DNA of 64,000 nt from contig NZ_JACVAI010000004.1 of NCBI RefSeq assembly GCF_014851765.1, positions 620,001 to 684,000 of the forward strand. Reading direction: 5' to 3'. The number at the start of each line of letters is the position of its first letter. The first letter of the stretch is position 1. The notes under the pieces were generated by a model that saw only the letters and a list, made by a program, of their open reading frames with translations, was not told the origin of the DNA and ran no database searches. Below are positions 26,144 through 35,577 of the stretch, one piece after another. Position numbers and translations under genes: made by a program. The DNA comes from Pseudomonas sp. PDM04. GTDB lineage: Bacteria; Pseudomonadota; Gammaproteobacteria; Pseudomonadales; Pseudomonadaceae.

Positions 26144-27823
26144 TCAGGCAGCCGCTTTGGTAGCCGCTTCGATTTTACGTGTGATGTACCACTGTTGGGC
26201 GATCGACAGGCAGTTGTTCACTACCCAGTACAGCACCAGACCGGCCGGGAACCACAGGAAGAAGAAGGTGAAGATGATTGGCATCATTTTCATGACCTTG
26301 GCCTGCATCGGGTCCGGAGGCGTCGGGTTCAACTGCTGCTGGATGAACATGGTTGCACCCATGATGATCGGCAGGATGAAGAACGGATCCTTGATCGACA
26401 GGTCGGTAATCCACAGCATGAACGGCGCCTGGCGCATTTCAACGCTTTCCAGCAGAACCCAGTACAACGAAAGGAATACCGGCATCTGCACGAGGATTGG
26501 CAAGCAACCACCCAGCGGATTGATCTTCTCTTTCTTGTACAGCTCCATCATGGCCTGCGACATTTTCTGCCGGTCGTCGCCATGCTGCTCTTTCAGGGCA
26601 GCCAGTTTCGGCGCGACGGCACGCATGCGAGCCATGGATTTGTAGCTGGCCGCCGACAGCGGGAAGAAGATCCCCTTGATCAGCATGGTCAGGAAGATAA
26701 TCGACCAGCCCCAGTTACCCACAATCGCGTGGATGTGTTGCAGCAGCCAGAAGATCGGCTGGGCGATGAACCACAGAATGCCGTAGTCGACGGTCAGTTC
26801 CAGGCCTGGGGATAACTCTTTGAGCACCGCCTGGCTTTTCGGACCGGCGTAGAGGATGGCGCTGGTTTCAGCCTTGGCACCCGGAGCAACGGTCAGCGAA
26901 GGACCGGTGTAACCGATGATGTAGTTGCCTTTGCTGTCCTTGCGGGTCTGGACGACGTTGTTTTCGCCCTTCGCCGGGATCCACGCAGTCACGAAGTAGT
27001 GTTGCAACCAGGCAACCCAACCACCGCTGACGGTTTCTTTCAGCTGAGCCTTGTCCATGTCTTTCATCGACACTTTCTTGTACGGCTCGGAACTTGTCCA
27101 CAGGGCGGCGCCCAGGTAAGTCGCGGTGCCGGTGGCAGTGCTGGAAGACGGATCGGAGCTGGCGTCACGTTTCAGCTGCGCGAACATCGCACCCGACCAT
27201 GGCTGGGCGCTTTCGTTGTCGATCAGATACGTGACGGTCACGTCGTACAGGCCGCGTTTCAGGGTGAAACGCTTGATGTAGTTAACGCCGTCCTTGCTGA
27301 ACTTCAGGTCCACGACCAATTGGTCCTGACCGTCAGCCAGTTGATAAACCTTCTTCTCCGACGAGTAAACCGGACGACCGGCAGGATTTGCATCCGGGCC
27401 GTTGGTGCCGATCAGGCCGCTTTGAGCCAGGTAAGTCCGCTCGTTGCCGTTATCGAACAACTGGAACGGGATGTCCGGATGGTCCTGGCGACGTGGATAC
27501 AGCGGCAGCGTCAACTGGGCAACATCGCCACCCTGTGGATCGATAGCCAGGTTGAGCACATCCGTTTTGATCTGGATGAGATCCTTGCTGGCAGCCACTG
27601 GTGTTTCAGCGGGTGCACTGGTATCGCTTGCGGCGCGGGGAATGTCGTCACTGACAGAAGCATTATTGCCAGTGGCCGTATCCGGGAGGCCCGGTGCGGT
27701 CGTACTGGAAGCAACATTCTGAGTCGGCAGGGCAGCCTGGCCATAGTCCTGGTTCCATTTCAGAACCAAAACGTAGGACACGATTGCCAGGGCGACGATC
27801 AGGATCGTGCGTTTGATATCCAT
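26144..27823 (-). CDS. yidC: Membrane protein insertase YidC
   Basis: A 559-residue inner-membrane insertase working alone or with SecYEG. An N-terminal membrane helix (LIVALAIVSYVLVLKW) precedes a large periplasmic domain (about 60-340), then five C-terminal membrane segments with the conserved core (GWSIIFLTMLIKGIFFPLS, PVFLSLYWVLLESVE, PAGLVLYWVVNNCLSI). The length and layout match the Gram-negative type. It lies 2 bp downstream of yidD in the rpmH operon. Confidence 0.98.
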   Translation of the reverse strand: MDIKRTILIVALAIVSYVLVLKWNQDYGQAALPTQNVASSTTAPGLPDTATGNNASVSDDIPRAASDTSAPAETPVAASKDLIQIKTDVLNLAIDPQGGDVAQLTLPLYPRRQDHPDIPFQLFDNGNERTYLAQSGLIGTNGPDANPAGRPVYSSEKKVYQLADGQDQLVVDLKFSKDGVNYIKRFTLKRGLYDVTVTYLIDNESAQPWSGAMFAQLKRDASSDPSSSTATGTATYLGAALWTSSEPYKKVSMKDMDKAQLKETVSGGWVAWLQHYFVTAWIPAKGENNVVQTRKDSKGNYIIGYTGPSLTVAPGAKAETSAILYAGPKSQAVLKELSPGLELTVDYGILWFIAQPIFWLLQHIHAIVGNWGWSIIFLTMLIKGIFFPLSAASYKSMARMRAVAPKLAALKEQHGDDRQKMSQAMMELYKKEKINPLGGCLPILVQMPVFLSLYWVLLESVEMRQAPFMLWITDLSIKDPFFILPIIMGATMFIQQQLNPTPPDPMQAKVMKMMPIIFTFFFLWFPAGLVLYWVVNNCLSIAQQWYITRKIEAATKAAA

Positions 27824-27825
27824 GA

Positions 27826-28071
27826 TTACTCGGCCATCGAAGAAGAACGGGAGGTAGGGATAGGTGGAACCGGGTCATAACCACCGGGATTCCACGGATG
27901 ACAGCGACCTAAACGACGAAAGGTCAGCCAGCCACCGCGCAGAAGGCCATGATTTTCGATGGCTTCCAACGCGTAGCAGGAACAACTGGGGTAGAAACGA
28001 CAGTGACTGGCCATCAGGGGACTAATGGCGTAGCGATAAAACTGGATCGGAACGAGTGCCAGTTTACGCAT
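27826..28071 (-). CDS. yidD: Membrane protein insertion efficiency factor YidD
   Basis: An 81-residue protein with the family core FYRYAISPLMASHCRFYPSC and the conserved cysteines and C-terminal WNPGGYDPVP. It assists YidC-dependent insertion. The start overlaps the rnpA end by 8 bp. Confidence 0.96.
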   Translation of the reverse strand: MRKLALVPIQFYRYAISPLMASHCRFYPSCSCYALEAIENHGLLRGGWLTFRRLGRCHPWNPGGYDPVPPIPTSRSSSMAE

Positions 28072-28465
28072 CGGGACTGTCTACCCCTACAGTTTCGGTG
28101 TTGACTGCTGGTACTGGCTTGCTGCGTGCCAGACGCTTCCAGAGTTTGCCGAAATGCTGAATCAATTCGGGGTTTTCTACATCACCCAAACCTTTGCGCG
28201 CGACGATAACGATGTCCCAACCGACCAGGGAATCCTGATTCAGGCGGAACGATTCGCGCATCAGACGTTTGAGGCGATTGCGCTCAACAGAGAGCTTTAC
28301 GCTCTTTTTCCCGATAACCAGCCCGAGACGGGGGTGATCAAGATCGTTGTTGCGCGCAAGGAGCAGGAGATTTTTCCCCGGAACCTTGCCGGTAGGGGAG
28401 TCAAAGACTGCCTTGAAATGCCGGGGTGTAAGCAGACGCTTTTCCCGACTGAAGTCCTGACTCAC
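28064..28465 (-). CDS. rnpA: Ribonuclease P protein component
   Basis: A 133-residue basic protein subunit of RNase P for tRNA 5' processing. The RNR signature VERNRLKRLMRESFR and an N-terminal FSREKRLLTPRHFKAVF are present. The open frame continues upstream through rpmH, but Pseudomonas RnpA begins at the valine before SQDFSREK, here a GTG at 28465, which leaves a 16-bp gap after rpmH. Confidence 0.95.
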   Translation of the reverse strand: MSQDFSREKRLLTPRHFKAVFDSPTGKVPGKNLLLLARNNDLDHPRLGLVIGKKSVKLSVERNRLKRLMRESFRLNQDSLVGWDIVIVARKGLGDVENPELIQHFGKLWKRLARSKPVPAVNTETVGVDSPDA

Positions 28466-28481
28466 CTGCAGTGCCGGATTA

Positions 28482-28616
28482 TCAAACTGCCAGACGCGCA
28501 CGACCTTTGGCGCGACGACGCGACAGGACGGCACGACCGTTCTTGGTAGCCATGCGAGCACGGAAACCGTGGGTACGAGCGCGTTTGATAGTGCTTGGTT
28601 GGAAAGTACGTTTCAT
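28482..28616 (-). CDS. rpmH: 50S ribosomal protein L34
   Basis: A 44-residue, highly basic protein beginning MKRTFQPSTIKRARTHGFRA and ending RARLAV. This is an almost invariant sequence in the genus. It is the first gene of the rpmH-rnpA-yidD-yidC operon and borders oriC, its usual place. Confidence 0.97.
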   Translation of the reverse strand: MKRTFQPSTIKRARTHGFRARMATKNGRAVLSRRRAKGRARLAV

Positions 28617-29181
28617 GTCGTGTTACCTGGTTCGTCCACAACGGGCCGGAATGGCCCCCGTTTTAAGAGACCGGGGATTCTAGAGAAAGCAAGCCTCTAG
28701 GTCAATTTCCAACCAGCGTTTCCTTATAAATAGATCTCCAGCGATTCCGCTCGCCTTCAATCCGGCGCAAATATAAAAATAAGAAAGGAAAGTATTTAAA
28801 GCTTTTCTGTAAAGCTTATAGAAGCTTAGGCGGCGTTTCTCTGTGGATAACTGGCACCAGGCCTTCTATGACGTGATGTACAGAGAATGACAACTACAGT
28901 GGAAAACCGTGTTCAGCCTGTGCCGGACTGTCGGATAAGCTGTGTGTGAAAGCGGTACTTATCCACAGGCTGGTTATCCACCGGGTTTTCCCTCGAGTTG
29001 TGCAACGATCTCAAGGGCTTTTATCCACAGTGCTTATGCACAGACCGCTGGTCGTCTTTTTTGCGTATAAAGCGTTGATTCTTCGTGTCCCGTGAACAAC
29101 CTTCGTGTGGATAAGTCCGCGTCTGGTCGCTACAATGGCCGCTTGTTTTTGCCTCACCGGCTTTCAACTTAGGGGATATCC
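28617..29181. other. Probable chromosomal replication origin oriC (rpmH-dnaA gap)
   Basis: A 565-bp non-coding gap between divergent rpmH and dnaA, the established origin location in Pseudomonas. It holds an AT-rich block at about 28725-28830. Exact DnaA boxes occur at 28842-28850, 28959-28967, 29021-29029 and 29106-29114, with near matches at 28974-28982 (TTATCCACC) and 29034-29042 (TTATGCACA). Promoters for rpmH and dnaA must also lie here. The assignment rests on gene order and box density. Confidence 0.92.
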
Positions 29182-30705
29182 GTGTCAGTGGAACTTTGGC
29201 AGCAGTGCGTGGAGCTTTTGCGCGATGAGCTGCCTGCCCAACAATTCAACACTTGGATCCGTCCACTACAGGTCGAAGCCGAAGGCGACGAGTTGCGCGT
29301 CTATGCGCCGAATCGCTTTGTTCTCGACTGGGTCAATGAAAAGTACCTGGGCCGTGTCCTCGAGCTGCTGGATGAACACGGCAATGGCATGGCGCCTGCG
29401 CTTTCCTTATTAATAGGCAGCAAACGCAGTTCGGCTCCCCGTGCGGCACCGAATGCACCGCTGGCCGCCGCCGCGTCCCAGGCGCAGGCCGCGCAAGCGC
29501 CGGCCATTGCCCCGGCACCGGTATCTGCTCCGGCAGCTACGCCAAAGCCGTCCACCCAGAATCTGGCGCACGTCGATGAAGAACCCTCGCGGGACAGCTT
29601 CGACCCGATGGCCGGCGCAAGTTCGCAACAGGCTCCGGTCCGTTCCGAACAGAGAACCGTGCAGGTTGAAGGTGCGCTCAAGCACACCAGCTACTTGAAC
29701 CGCACGTTCACCTTCGAGAACTTCGTCGAGGGCAAGTCCAACCAACTGGCGCGGGCAGCCGCCTGGCAGGTGGCCGACAACCCCAAGCATGGCTACAACC
29801 CGCTCTTCCTTTATGGCGGTGTCGGCCTGGGTAAAACCCACTTGATGCACGCGGTGGGTAATCACCTGCTGAAGAAGAACCCGAATGCCAAGGTCGTTTA
29901 CCTGCATTCCGAGCGTTTCGTGGCCGACATGGTCAAGGCGCTGCAACTGAACGCCATCAACGAGTTCAAGCGCTTCTACCGTTCGGTGGATGCATTGCTG
30001 ATCGATGACATTCAATTCTTCGCCCGCAAGGAACGCTCCCAGGAAGAGTTCTTCCACACCTTCAATGCCCTTCTCGAGGGCGGCCAGCAGGTCATTCTGA
30101 CCAGTGACCGCTACCCGAAAGAGATCGAGGGCCTGGAAGAGCGCCTGAAATCGCGCTTCGGCTGGGGCCTGACGGTGGCCGTCGAGCCGCCGGAGCTGGA
30201 AACCCGCGTCGCGATTCTGATGAAAAAGGCCGACCAGGCCAAAGTCGATTTGCCTCACGATGCGGCATTTTTCATCGCCCAGCGTATCCGTTCCAACGTC
30301 CGCGAGCTGGAGGGTGCGCTCAAACGCGTCATCGCTCACTCGCACTTCATGGGCCGCGACATCACCATCGAGCTGATTCGCGAATCCCTGAAAGACCTGT
30401 TGGCGTTGCAAGACAAGCTGGTCTCTGTGGATAACATTCAGCGCACCGTCGCCGAGTACTACAAGATCAAGATTTCCGACCTGCTGTCCAAGCGTCGCTC
30501 ACGCTCGGTCGCACGTCCGCGTCAGGTTGCCATGGCGTTGTCCAAGGAGTTGACTAACCACAGCTTGCCGGAAATCGGCGATGTGTTTGGCGGCCGCGAC
30601 CACACCACGGTTTTGCACGCCTGTCGCAAGATCAACGAGCTTAAGGAATCCGACGCGGACATCCGCGAGGACTACAAGAACCTGCTGCGTACACTGACCA
30701 CTTGA
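29182..30705 (+). CDS. dnaA: Chromosomal replication initiator DnaA
   Basis: A 507-residue AAA+ initiator. Domain I is at 1-80 (ELWQQCVELLRDELP), and an Ala/Pro-rich linker at 85-160 is long, as in pseudomonads. The AAA+ core has Walker A GGVGLGKTH at 212-220 and Walker B ALLIDDIQFF at 271-280. The C-terminal DNA-binding domain carries the signature GGRDHTTVLHACRKI. The start is GTG at 29182, preceded by AGGGGA at 29171-29176. A DnaA box lies inside the gene at 30426 (encoding VDN), a possible site for autoregulation or titration. Confidence 0.99.
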   Translation: MSVELWQQCVELLRDELPAQQFNTWIRPLQVEAEGDELRVYAPNRFVLDWVNEKYLGRVLELLDEHGNGMAPALSLLIGSKRSSAPRAAPNAPLAAAASQAQAAQAPAIAPAPVSAPAATPKPSTQNLAHVDEEPSRDSFDPMAGASSQQAPVRSEQRTVQVEGALKHTSYLNRTFTFENFVEGKSNQLARAAAWQVADNPKHGYNPLFLYGGVGLGKTHLMHAVGNHLLKKNPNAKVVYLHSERFVADMVKALQLNAINEFKRFYRSVDALLIDDIQFFARKERSQEEFFHTFNALLEGGQQVILTSDRYPKEIEGLEERLKSRFGWGLTVAVEPPELETRVAILMKKADQAKVDLPHDAAFFIAQRIRSNVRELEGALKRVIAHSHFMGRDITIELIRESLKDLLALQDKLVSVDNIQRTVAEYYKIKISDLLSKRRSRSVARPRQVAMALSKELTNHSLPEIGDVFGGRDHTTVLHACRKINELKESDADIREDYKNLLRTLTT

Positions 30706-30744
30706 TGAACTCCAGCGCAGCTAATTAAGGCAAGGGACTAGACC

Positions 30745-31848
30745 ATGCATTTCACCATTCAACGCGAAGCCCTGTTGAAACCCCTGCAACTGGTCGCAGG
30801 CGTCGTCGAGCGCCGCCAGACCTTGCCGGTGCTCTCCAACGTGCTGCTGGTTGTCGAAGGCCAGCAACTGTCGCTGACCGGTACCGACCTGGAAGTCGAG
30901 CTGGTCGGTCGTGTCGAACTCGAAGAGCCTGCTGATCCAGGCTCCATCACTGTGCCGGCGCGCAAGCTGATGGACATCTGCAAGAGCTTGCCGAACGACG
31001 CGCTGATCGACATCAAGGTTGATGAGCAGAAGCTGGTGGTCAAGGCTGGCCGTAGCCGCTTCACCCTGTCGACCCTGCCGGCCAACGACTTCCCGACGGT
31101 GGAAGAAGGTCCAGGCTCGCTGACCACCAGCCTGGAGCAGAGCAAGCTGCGCCGCTTGATCGAACGCACCAGCTTCGCGATGGCTCAGCAGGATGTGCGC
31201 TACTACCTCAATGGCATGCTGCTGGAAGTGTCCACCGACGTGATCCGCGCGGTAGCCACCGACGGCCACCGTCTGGCGATGTGCTCGATGCAGGCCGATA
31301 TCGGTCAGCAGGAACGCCACCAGGTGATCGTGCCGCGCAAGGGTATCCTCGAGCTGGCGCGCCTGCTCACCGAACCGGATGGCATTGTCAGCATCGTGCT
31401 GGGCCAGCACCACATTCGCGCCACCACCAGCGAGTTCACCTTTACCTCCAAACTGGTAGACGGCAAGTTCCCGGATTACGAGCGTGTACTGCCCAAGGGT
31501 GGTGACAAGCTGGTACTGGGTGACCGCCAGGCACTGCGTGAAGCGTTCAGCCGTACCGCGATTCTGTCCAACGAAAAGTATCGCGGTATCCGCCTGCAAC
31601 TGGCCAACGGTCAACTGAAAATCCAGGCCAACAACCCGGAGCAGGAAGAAGCGGAAGAAGAGGTTGGCGTTGAGTACAACGGCGGTAACCTGGAGATCGG
31701 TTTCAACGTTAGCTACTTGCTCGATGTATTGGGTGTGATGACCACCGAGCAGGTACGCCTGATCCTGTCCGACTCCAACAGCAGTGCGCTGGTGCAAGAG
31801 TCCGACAACGATGACTCGGCCTACGTCGTCATGCCGATGCGTCTGTAA
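30745..31848 (+). CDS. dnaN: DNA polymerase III beta sliding clamp
   Basis: A 367-residue ring-forming processivity clamp of three similar domains (about 1-125, 126-250, 251-367). It begins MHFTIQREALLKPLQLV and ends in the conserved YVVMPMRL that forms part of the client-binding pocket. It lies 39 bp after dnaA. Confidence 0.99.
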   Translation: MHFTIQREALLKPLQLVAGVVERRQTLPVLSNVLLVVEGQQLSLTGTDLEVELVGRVELEEPADPGSITVPARKLMDICKSLPNDALIDIKVDEQKLVVKAGRSRFTLSTLPANDFPTVEEGPGSLTTSLEQSKLRRLIERTSFAMAQQDVRYYLNGMLLEVSTDVIRAVATDGHRLAMCSMQADIGQQERHQVIVPRKGILELARLLTEPDGIVSIVLGQHHIRATTSEFTFTSKLVDGKFPDYERVLPKGGDKLVLGDRQALREAFSRTAILSNEKYRGIRLQLANGQLKIQANNPEQEEAEEEVGVEYNGGNLEIGFNVSYLLDVLGVMTTEQVRLILSDSNSSALVQESDNDDSAYVVMPMRL

Positions 31849-31862
31849 TCAGCAGAAACTAG

Positions 31863-32966
31863 ATGTCCTTAAGTCGCGTCTCGGTCACCGCGGTGCGCAA
31901 TCTGCACCCGGTGACCTTCTCCCCCTCCCCCCGAATCAACATTCTTTACGGCGCCAACGGCAGCGGCAAAACCAGTGTTCTGGAAGCCATTCACCTGCTG
32001 GGGCTTGCCCGTTCATTTCGCAGCACCCGTCTGTTACCGGTGATCCAGTACGAACAGCTGGCATGCACGGTGTTTGGCCAAGTCGAATTGGCCGAGGGTG
32101 GGCAGAGTGCGCTGGGGATTTCCCGGGATCGCCAAGGCGAATTCCAGATCCGCATTGACGGTCAGAATGCCCGCAGTGCCGCTCAGTTGGCAGAGATCCT
32201 GCCATTGCAGCTGATCAACCCGGACAGCTTCCGCTTGCTGGAAGGTGCGCCGAAGATTCGTCGACAGTTTCTCGACTGGGGTGTGTTCCACGTGGAACCG
32301 CGATTCATGTCGACCTGGCAACGCTTGCAGAAGGCCCTGCGTCAGAGAAACTCTTGGCTGCGACATGGTACACTTGACGCCGTTTCGCAAGCGGTTTGGG
32401 ACAGGGAACTGTGCCAGGCCAGCGCTGAAATAGATGAATACCGCCGCGCCTATATCAAAGCCTTGAAACCAGTCTTTGAACAGACCTTGAGCGAATTGGT
32501 TGAGCTTGAGGGTTTGACGCTCAGCTATTACCGAGGCTGGGACAAAGACCGCGAGCTGAGTGCAGTGCTCTCCGGGTCCCTGCAGAGGGATCAGCAAATG
32601 GGTCACACCCAGGCCGGGCCACAGCGTGCTGATTTGCGCCTCAGATTGGGCGCGAACAACGCAGCGGACATATTGTCCCGCGGTCAGCAGAAGCTGGTGG
32701 TCTGTGCATTGCGGATTGCCCAGGGGCATCTGGTCAGCCAGGCCCGACGCGGACAGTGTATTTATCTGGTGGATGACTTGCCGTCCGAGTTGGACGAGCA
32801 GCACCGTCGCGCGCTTTGCCGCTTGTTGGAAGACTTACGCTGCCAGGTGTTCATTACCTGTGTAGATCACGAATTATTGAGGGACGGCTGGCAGACGGAA
32901 ACGCCGGTCGCTCTGTTCCACGTGGAACAGGGCCGTATCACCCAGACCCACGACCATCGGGAGTGA
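31863..32966 (+). CDS. recF: DNA repair and recombination protein RecF
   Basis: A 367-residue SMC-like ATPase that helps load RecA at gaps. The Walker A motif GANGSGKTS lies near residues 30-38, the ABC-type signature ILSRGQQKL near 272-280, and Walker B YLVDDLPSELD near 300-310. Two parS sites are embedded in the coding sequence, both read in the same frame as F-H-V-E. It lies between dnaN and gyrB. Confidence 0.98.
   Translation: MSLSRVSVTAVRNLHPVTFSPSPRINILYGANGSGKTSVLEAIHLLGLARSFRSTRLLPVIQYEQLACTVFGQVELAEGGQSALGISRDRQGEFQIRIDGQNARSAAQLAEILPLQLINPDSFRLLEGAPKIRRQFLDWGVFHVEPRFMSTWQRLQKALRQRNSWLRHGTLDAVSQAVWDRELCQASAEIDEYRRAYIKALKPVFEQTLSELVELEGLTLSYYRGWDKDRELSAVLSGSLQRDQQMGHTQAGPQRADLRLRLGANNAADILSRGQQKLVVCALRIAQGHLVSQARRGQCIYLVDDLPSELDEQHRRALCRLLEDLRCQVFITCVDHELLRDGWQTETPVALFHVEQGRITQTHDHRE
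32284..32299. other. parS: parS centromere site 1 (inside recF)
   Basis: TGTTCCACGTGGAACC is a palindrome with one mismatch at the final base and matches the conserved bacterial ParB site core GTTCCACGTGGAAC. It encodes V-F-H-V-E-P in RecF. Confidence 0.93.
32914..32929. other. parS: parS centromere site 2 (inside recF)
   Basis: TGTTCCACGTGGAACA is a perfect 16-bp palindrome and an exact parS consensus, 630 bp from the first site. It encodes L-F-H-V-E-Q near the RecF C-terminus. Confidence 0.95.
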
Positions 32967-32971
32967 AGGCA

Positions 32972-35389
32972 TTGAGCGAAGAAAATACGTACGACTCATC
33001 GAGCATTAAAGTGCTGAAAGGCCTGGATGCCGTGCGCAAACGTCCCGGTATGTACATTGGTGACACTGACGATGGCAGCGGTCTTCACCACATGGTGTTC
33101 GAGGTGGTCGATAACTCGATCGACGAAGCTTTGGCCGGCCACTGTGACGACATCAGCATCATCATTCACCCGGATGAATCCATCACCGTTCGCGACAATG
33201 GTCGTGGCATCCCGGTAGACGTGCACAAAGAAGAAGGCGTATCGGCAGCCGAGGTCATCATGACCGTGCTGCACGCCGGCGGTAAGTTCGACGACAACTC
33301 CTACAAGGTCTCCGGCGGTCTGCACGGCGTAGGTGTGTCGGTCGTGAACGCCTTGTCCGAAGAACTGGTCCTGACCGTTCGCCGCAGCGGCAAGATCTGG
33401 GAACAGACCTACGTTCACGGTGTGCCACAGGCACCGATGGCCATCGTTGGCGACAGCGACACCACGGGCACCCAGATCCACTTCAAGGCTTCCAGCGAAA
33501 CCTTCAAGAACATTCACTTCAGCTGGGACATCCTGGCCAAGCGAATTCGTGAGCTGTCGTTCCTCAACTCCGGTGTCGGCATCGTCCTCAAGGATGAGCG
33601 CTCGGGCAAGGAAGAGCTGTTCAAATACGAAGGCGGTTTGCGTGCGTTCGTTGAATACCTGAACACCAACAAGACTGCGGTCAACCAGGTGTTCCACTTC
33701 AACATCCAGCGTGAAGACGGCATCGGCGTGGAAATCGCCCTGCAGTGGAACGACAGCTTCAACGAGAATCTGTTGTGCTTCACCAACAACATTCCGCAGC
33801 GCGATGGCGGTACTCACCTGGTGGGTTTCCGTTCTGCGCTGACGCGTAACCTCAACACCTACATCGAAGCGGAAGGTCTGGCCAAGAAACACAAGGTCGC
33901 GACCACCGGTGACGATGCCCGTGAAGGCCTGACCGCGATCATCTCGGTGAAGGTGCCGGATCCGAAGTTCAGCTCCCAGACCAAAGACAAGCTGGTGTCT
34001 TCCGAAGTGAAGACCGCGGTCGAGCAGGAAATGGGCAAGTACTTCTCCGACTTCCTGTTGGAGAACCCGAACGAAGCCAAACTGGTCGTCGGCAAAATGA
34101 TCGACGCAGCACGTGCCCGCGAAGCGGCACGTAAAGCACGCGAGATGACTCGCCGCAAAGGCGCGCTGGACATCGCTGGCCTGCCCGGCAAGCTCGCCGA
34201 CTGCCAGGAAAAGGACCCTGCCCTTTCCGAACTGTACCTGGTGGAAGGTGACTCTGCTGGCGGTTCCGCCAAGCAGGGTCGTAACCGCAGAACCCAGGCA
34301 ATCCTGCCCCTCAAGGGCAAGATCCTGAACGTCGAGAAGGCGCGTTTCGACAAGATGATCTCTTCCCAGGAAGTGGGCACCTTGATCACTGCGCTGGGCT
34401 GCGGCATCGGTCGCGAAGAGTACAACATCGACAAGTTGCGTTATCACAACATCATCATCATGACCGATGCTGACGTCGACGGTTCGCACATCCGTACCCT
34501 GCTGCTGACCTTCTTCTTCCGTCAGCTGCCGGAGCTGATCGAGCGTGGTTATATCTACATCGCCCAGCCGCCGCTGTACAAGGTCAAGAAAGGCAAGCAA
34601 GAGCAATACATCAAAGACGACGACGCCATGGAAGAATACATGACGCAGTCGGCCCTGGAAGATGCGAGCCTGCACCTGAACGAAGACGCACCGGGCATCT
34701 CCGGCGAAGCGCTGGAACGTCTGGTGAACGACTTCCGCATGGTCATGAAGACCCTCAAGCGTCTGTCGCGCCTGTACCCGCAGGAGTTGACCGAGCACTT
34801 CATCTACCTGCCGGCCGTCAGCCTGGAAAAACTCGGCGATCACGCCGCGATGCAGGAGTGGCTGACCCAGTACGAAGCGCGTCTGCGCCTGGTCGAGAAG
34901 TCTGGCCTGGTCTACAAGGCCAGCCTGCGTGAAGACCGCGAGCGTGGCGTGTGGCTGCCGGAAGTCGAACTGACCTCCCACGGCCTGTCGAGCTACGTCA
35001 CCTTCAACCGCGACTTCTTCGGCAGCAATGACTACAAGACCGTCGTTTCGCTGGGGGCGCAGTTGAGCACCCTGTTGGATGAGGGGGCCTACGTCCAGCG
35101 TGGCGAGCGCAAGAAAGCCGTCACCGAGTTCAAGGAAGCCCTTGAATGGCTGATGACTGAAAGCACCAAGCGTCACACCATCCAGCGATACAAAGGTCTG
35201 GGCGAAATGAACCCGGATCAGCTGTGGGAAACCACCATGGACCCAAGTGTTCGCCGGATGCTCAAGGTGACCATCGAAGACGCCATTGGCGCGGATCAGA
35301 TCTTCAACACCCTGATGGGTGATGCGGTCGAACCTCGTCGCGACTTCATTGAAAGCAATGCCTTGGCGGTGTCCAACCTGGACTTCTGA
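32972..35389 (+). CDS. gyrB: DNA gyrase subunit B
   Basis: An 805-residue ATPase subunit of gyrase, which introduces negative supercoils. The GHKL ATPase domain (EVVDNSIDEALAGHCDD, DNGRGIPVD, GGLHGVGVSVVNALS; about 1-220), transducer domain, TOPRIM (YLVEGDSAGGSAKQGRNR, MTDADVDGSHIRTLLL; about 420-540) and C-terminal tail (RYKGLGEMNPDQLWETT) are all intact. I chose the TTG at 32972, which gives the family start LSEENTYDSSSIKVL; a GTG at 32963 would add three residues. The open frame continues upstream inside recF. A terminator follows. Confidence 0.98.
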   Translation: MSEENTYDSSSIKVLKGLDAVRKRPGMYIGDTDDGSGLHHMVFEVVDNSIDEALAGHCDDISIIIHPDESITVRDNGRGIPVDVHKEEGVSAAEVIMTVLHAGGKFDDNSYKVSGGLHGVGVSVVNALSEELVLTVRRSGKIWEQTYVHGVPQAPMAIVGDSDTTGTQIHFKASSETFKNIHFSWDILAKRIRELSFLNSGVGIVLKDERSGKEELFKYEGGLRAFVEYLNTNKTAVNQVFHFNIQREDGIGVEIALQWNDSFNENLLCFTNNIPQRDGGTHLVGFRSALTRNLNTYIEAEGLAKKHKVATTGDDAREGLTAIISVKVPDPKFSSQTKDKLVSSEVKTAVEQEMGKYFSDFLLENPNEAKLVVGKMIDAARAREAARKAREMTRRKGALDIAGLPGKLADCQEKDPALSELYLVEGDSAGGSAKQGRNRRTQAILPLKGKILNVEKARFDKMISSQEVGTLITALGCGIGREEYNIDKLRYHNIIIMTDADVDGSHIRTLLLTFFFRQLPELIERGYIYIAQPPLYKVKKGKQEQYIKDDDAMEEYMTQSALEDASLHLNEDAPGISGEALERLVNDFRMVMKTLKRLSRLYPQELTEHFIYLPAVSLEKLGDHAAMQEWLTQYEARLRLVEKSGLVYKASLREDRERGVWLPEVELTSHGLSSYVTFNRDFFGSNDYKTVVSLGAQLSTLLDEGAYVQRGERKKAVTEFKEALEWLMTESTKRHTIQRYKGLGEMNPDQLWETTMDPSVRRMLKVTIEDAIGADQIFNTLMGDAVEPRRDFIESNALAVSNLDF

Positions 35390-35407
35390 TCCAGCGGATC
35401 TGCCAAA

Positions 35408-35442
35408 CAAAAAGCCAGCGCATTGCGCTGGCTTTTTTTTTC
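35408..35442 (+). terminator. Rho-independent terminator after gyrB
   Basis: A GCCAGCGCA / TGCGCTGGC stem flanked by AAAAA and nine T residues ends the dnaA-dnaN-recF-gyrB group and separates it from the accessory cluster to the right. Confidence 0.93.
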
Positions 35443-35508
35443 GGTTTTTTCCGCTCTCGGTGGGGGAGCAAAAAGCACCAAAAAAACATGGTGTTGTCAG
35501 GAGGATAG

Positions 35509-35526
35509 ATGTTATATATGTAACAT
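35509..35526. promoter_or_regulatory. Near-palindromic candidate operator upstream of the RpiR-type regulator
   Basis: ATGTTATATATGTAACAT has 6-bp inverted arms ATGTTA and TAACAT around an AT core, 51 bp before the regulator start. Position and symmetry suggest an autoregulatory operator or a strong AT-rich promoter element; this is inference. Confidence 0.4.
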
Positions 35527-35577
35527 AGATAAAGATAATGACACCGCAATAACAATACCTCGATCGGTGGCGCTGAC

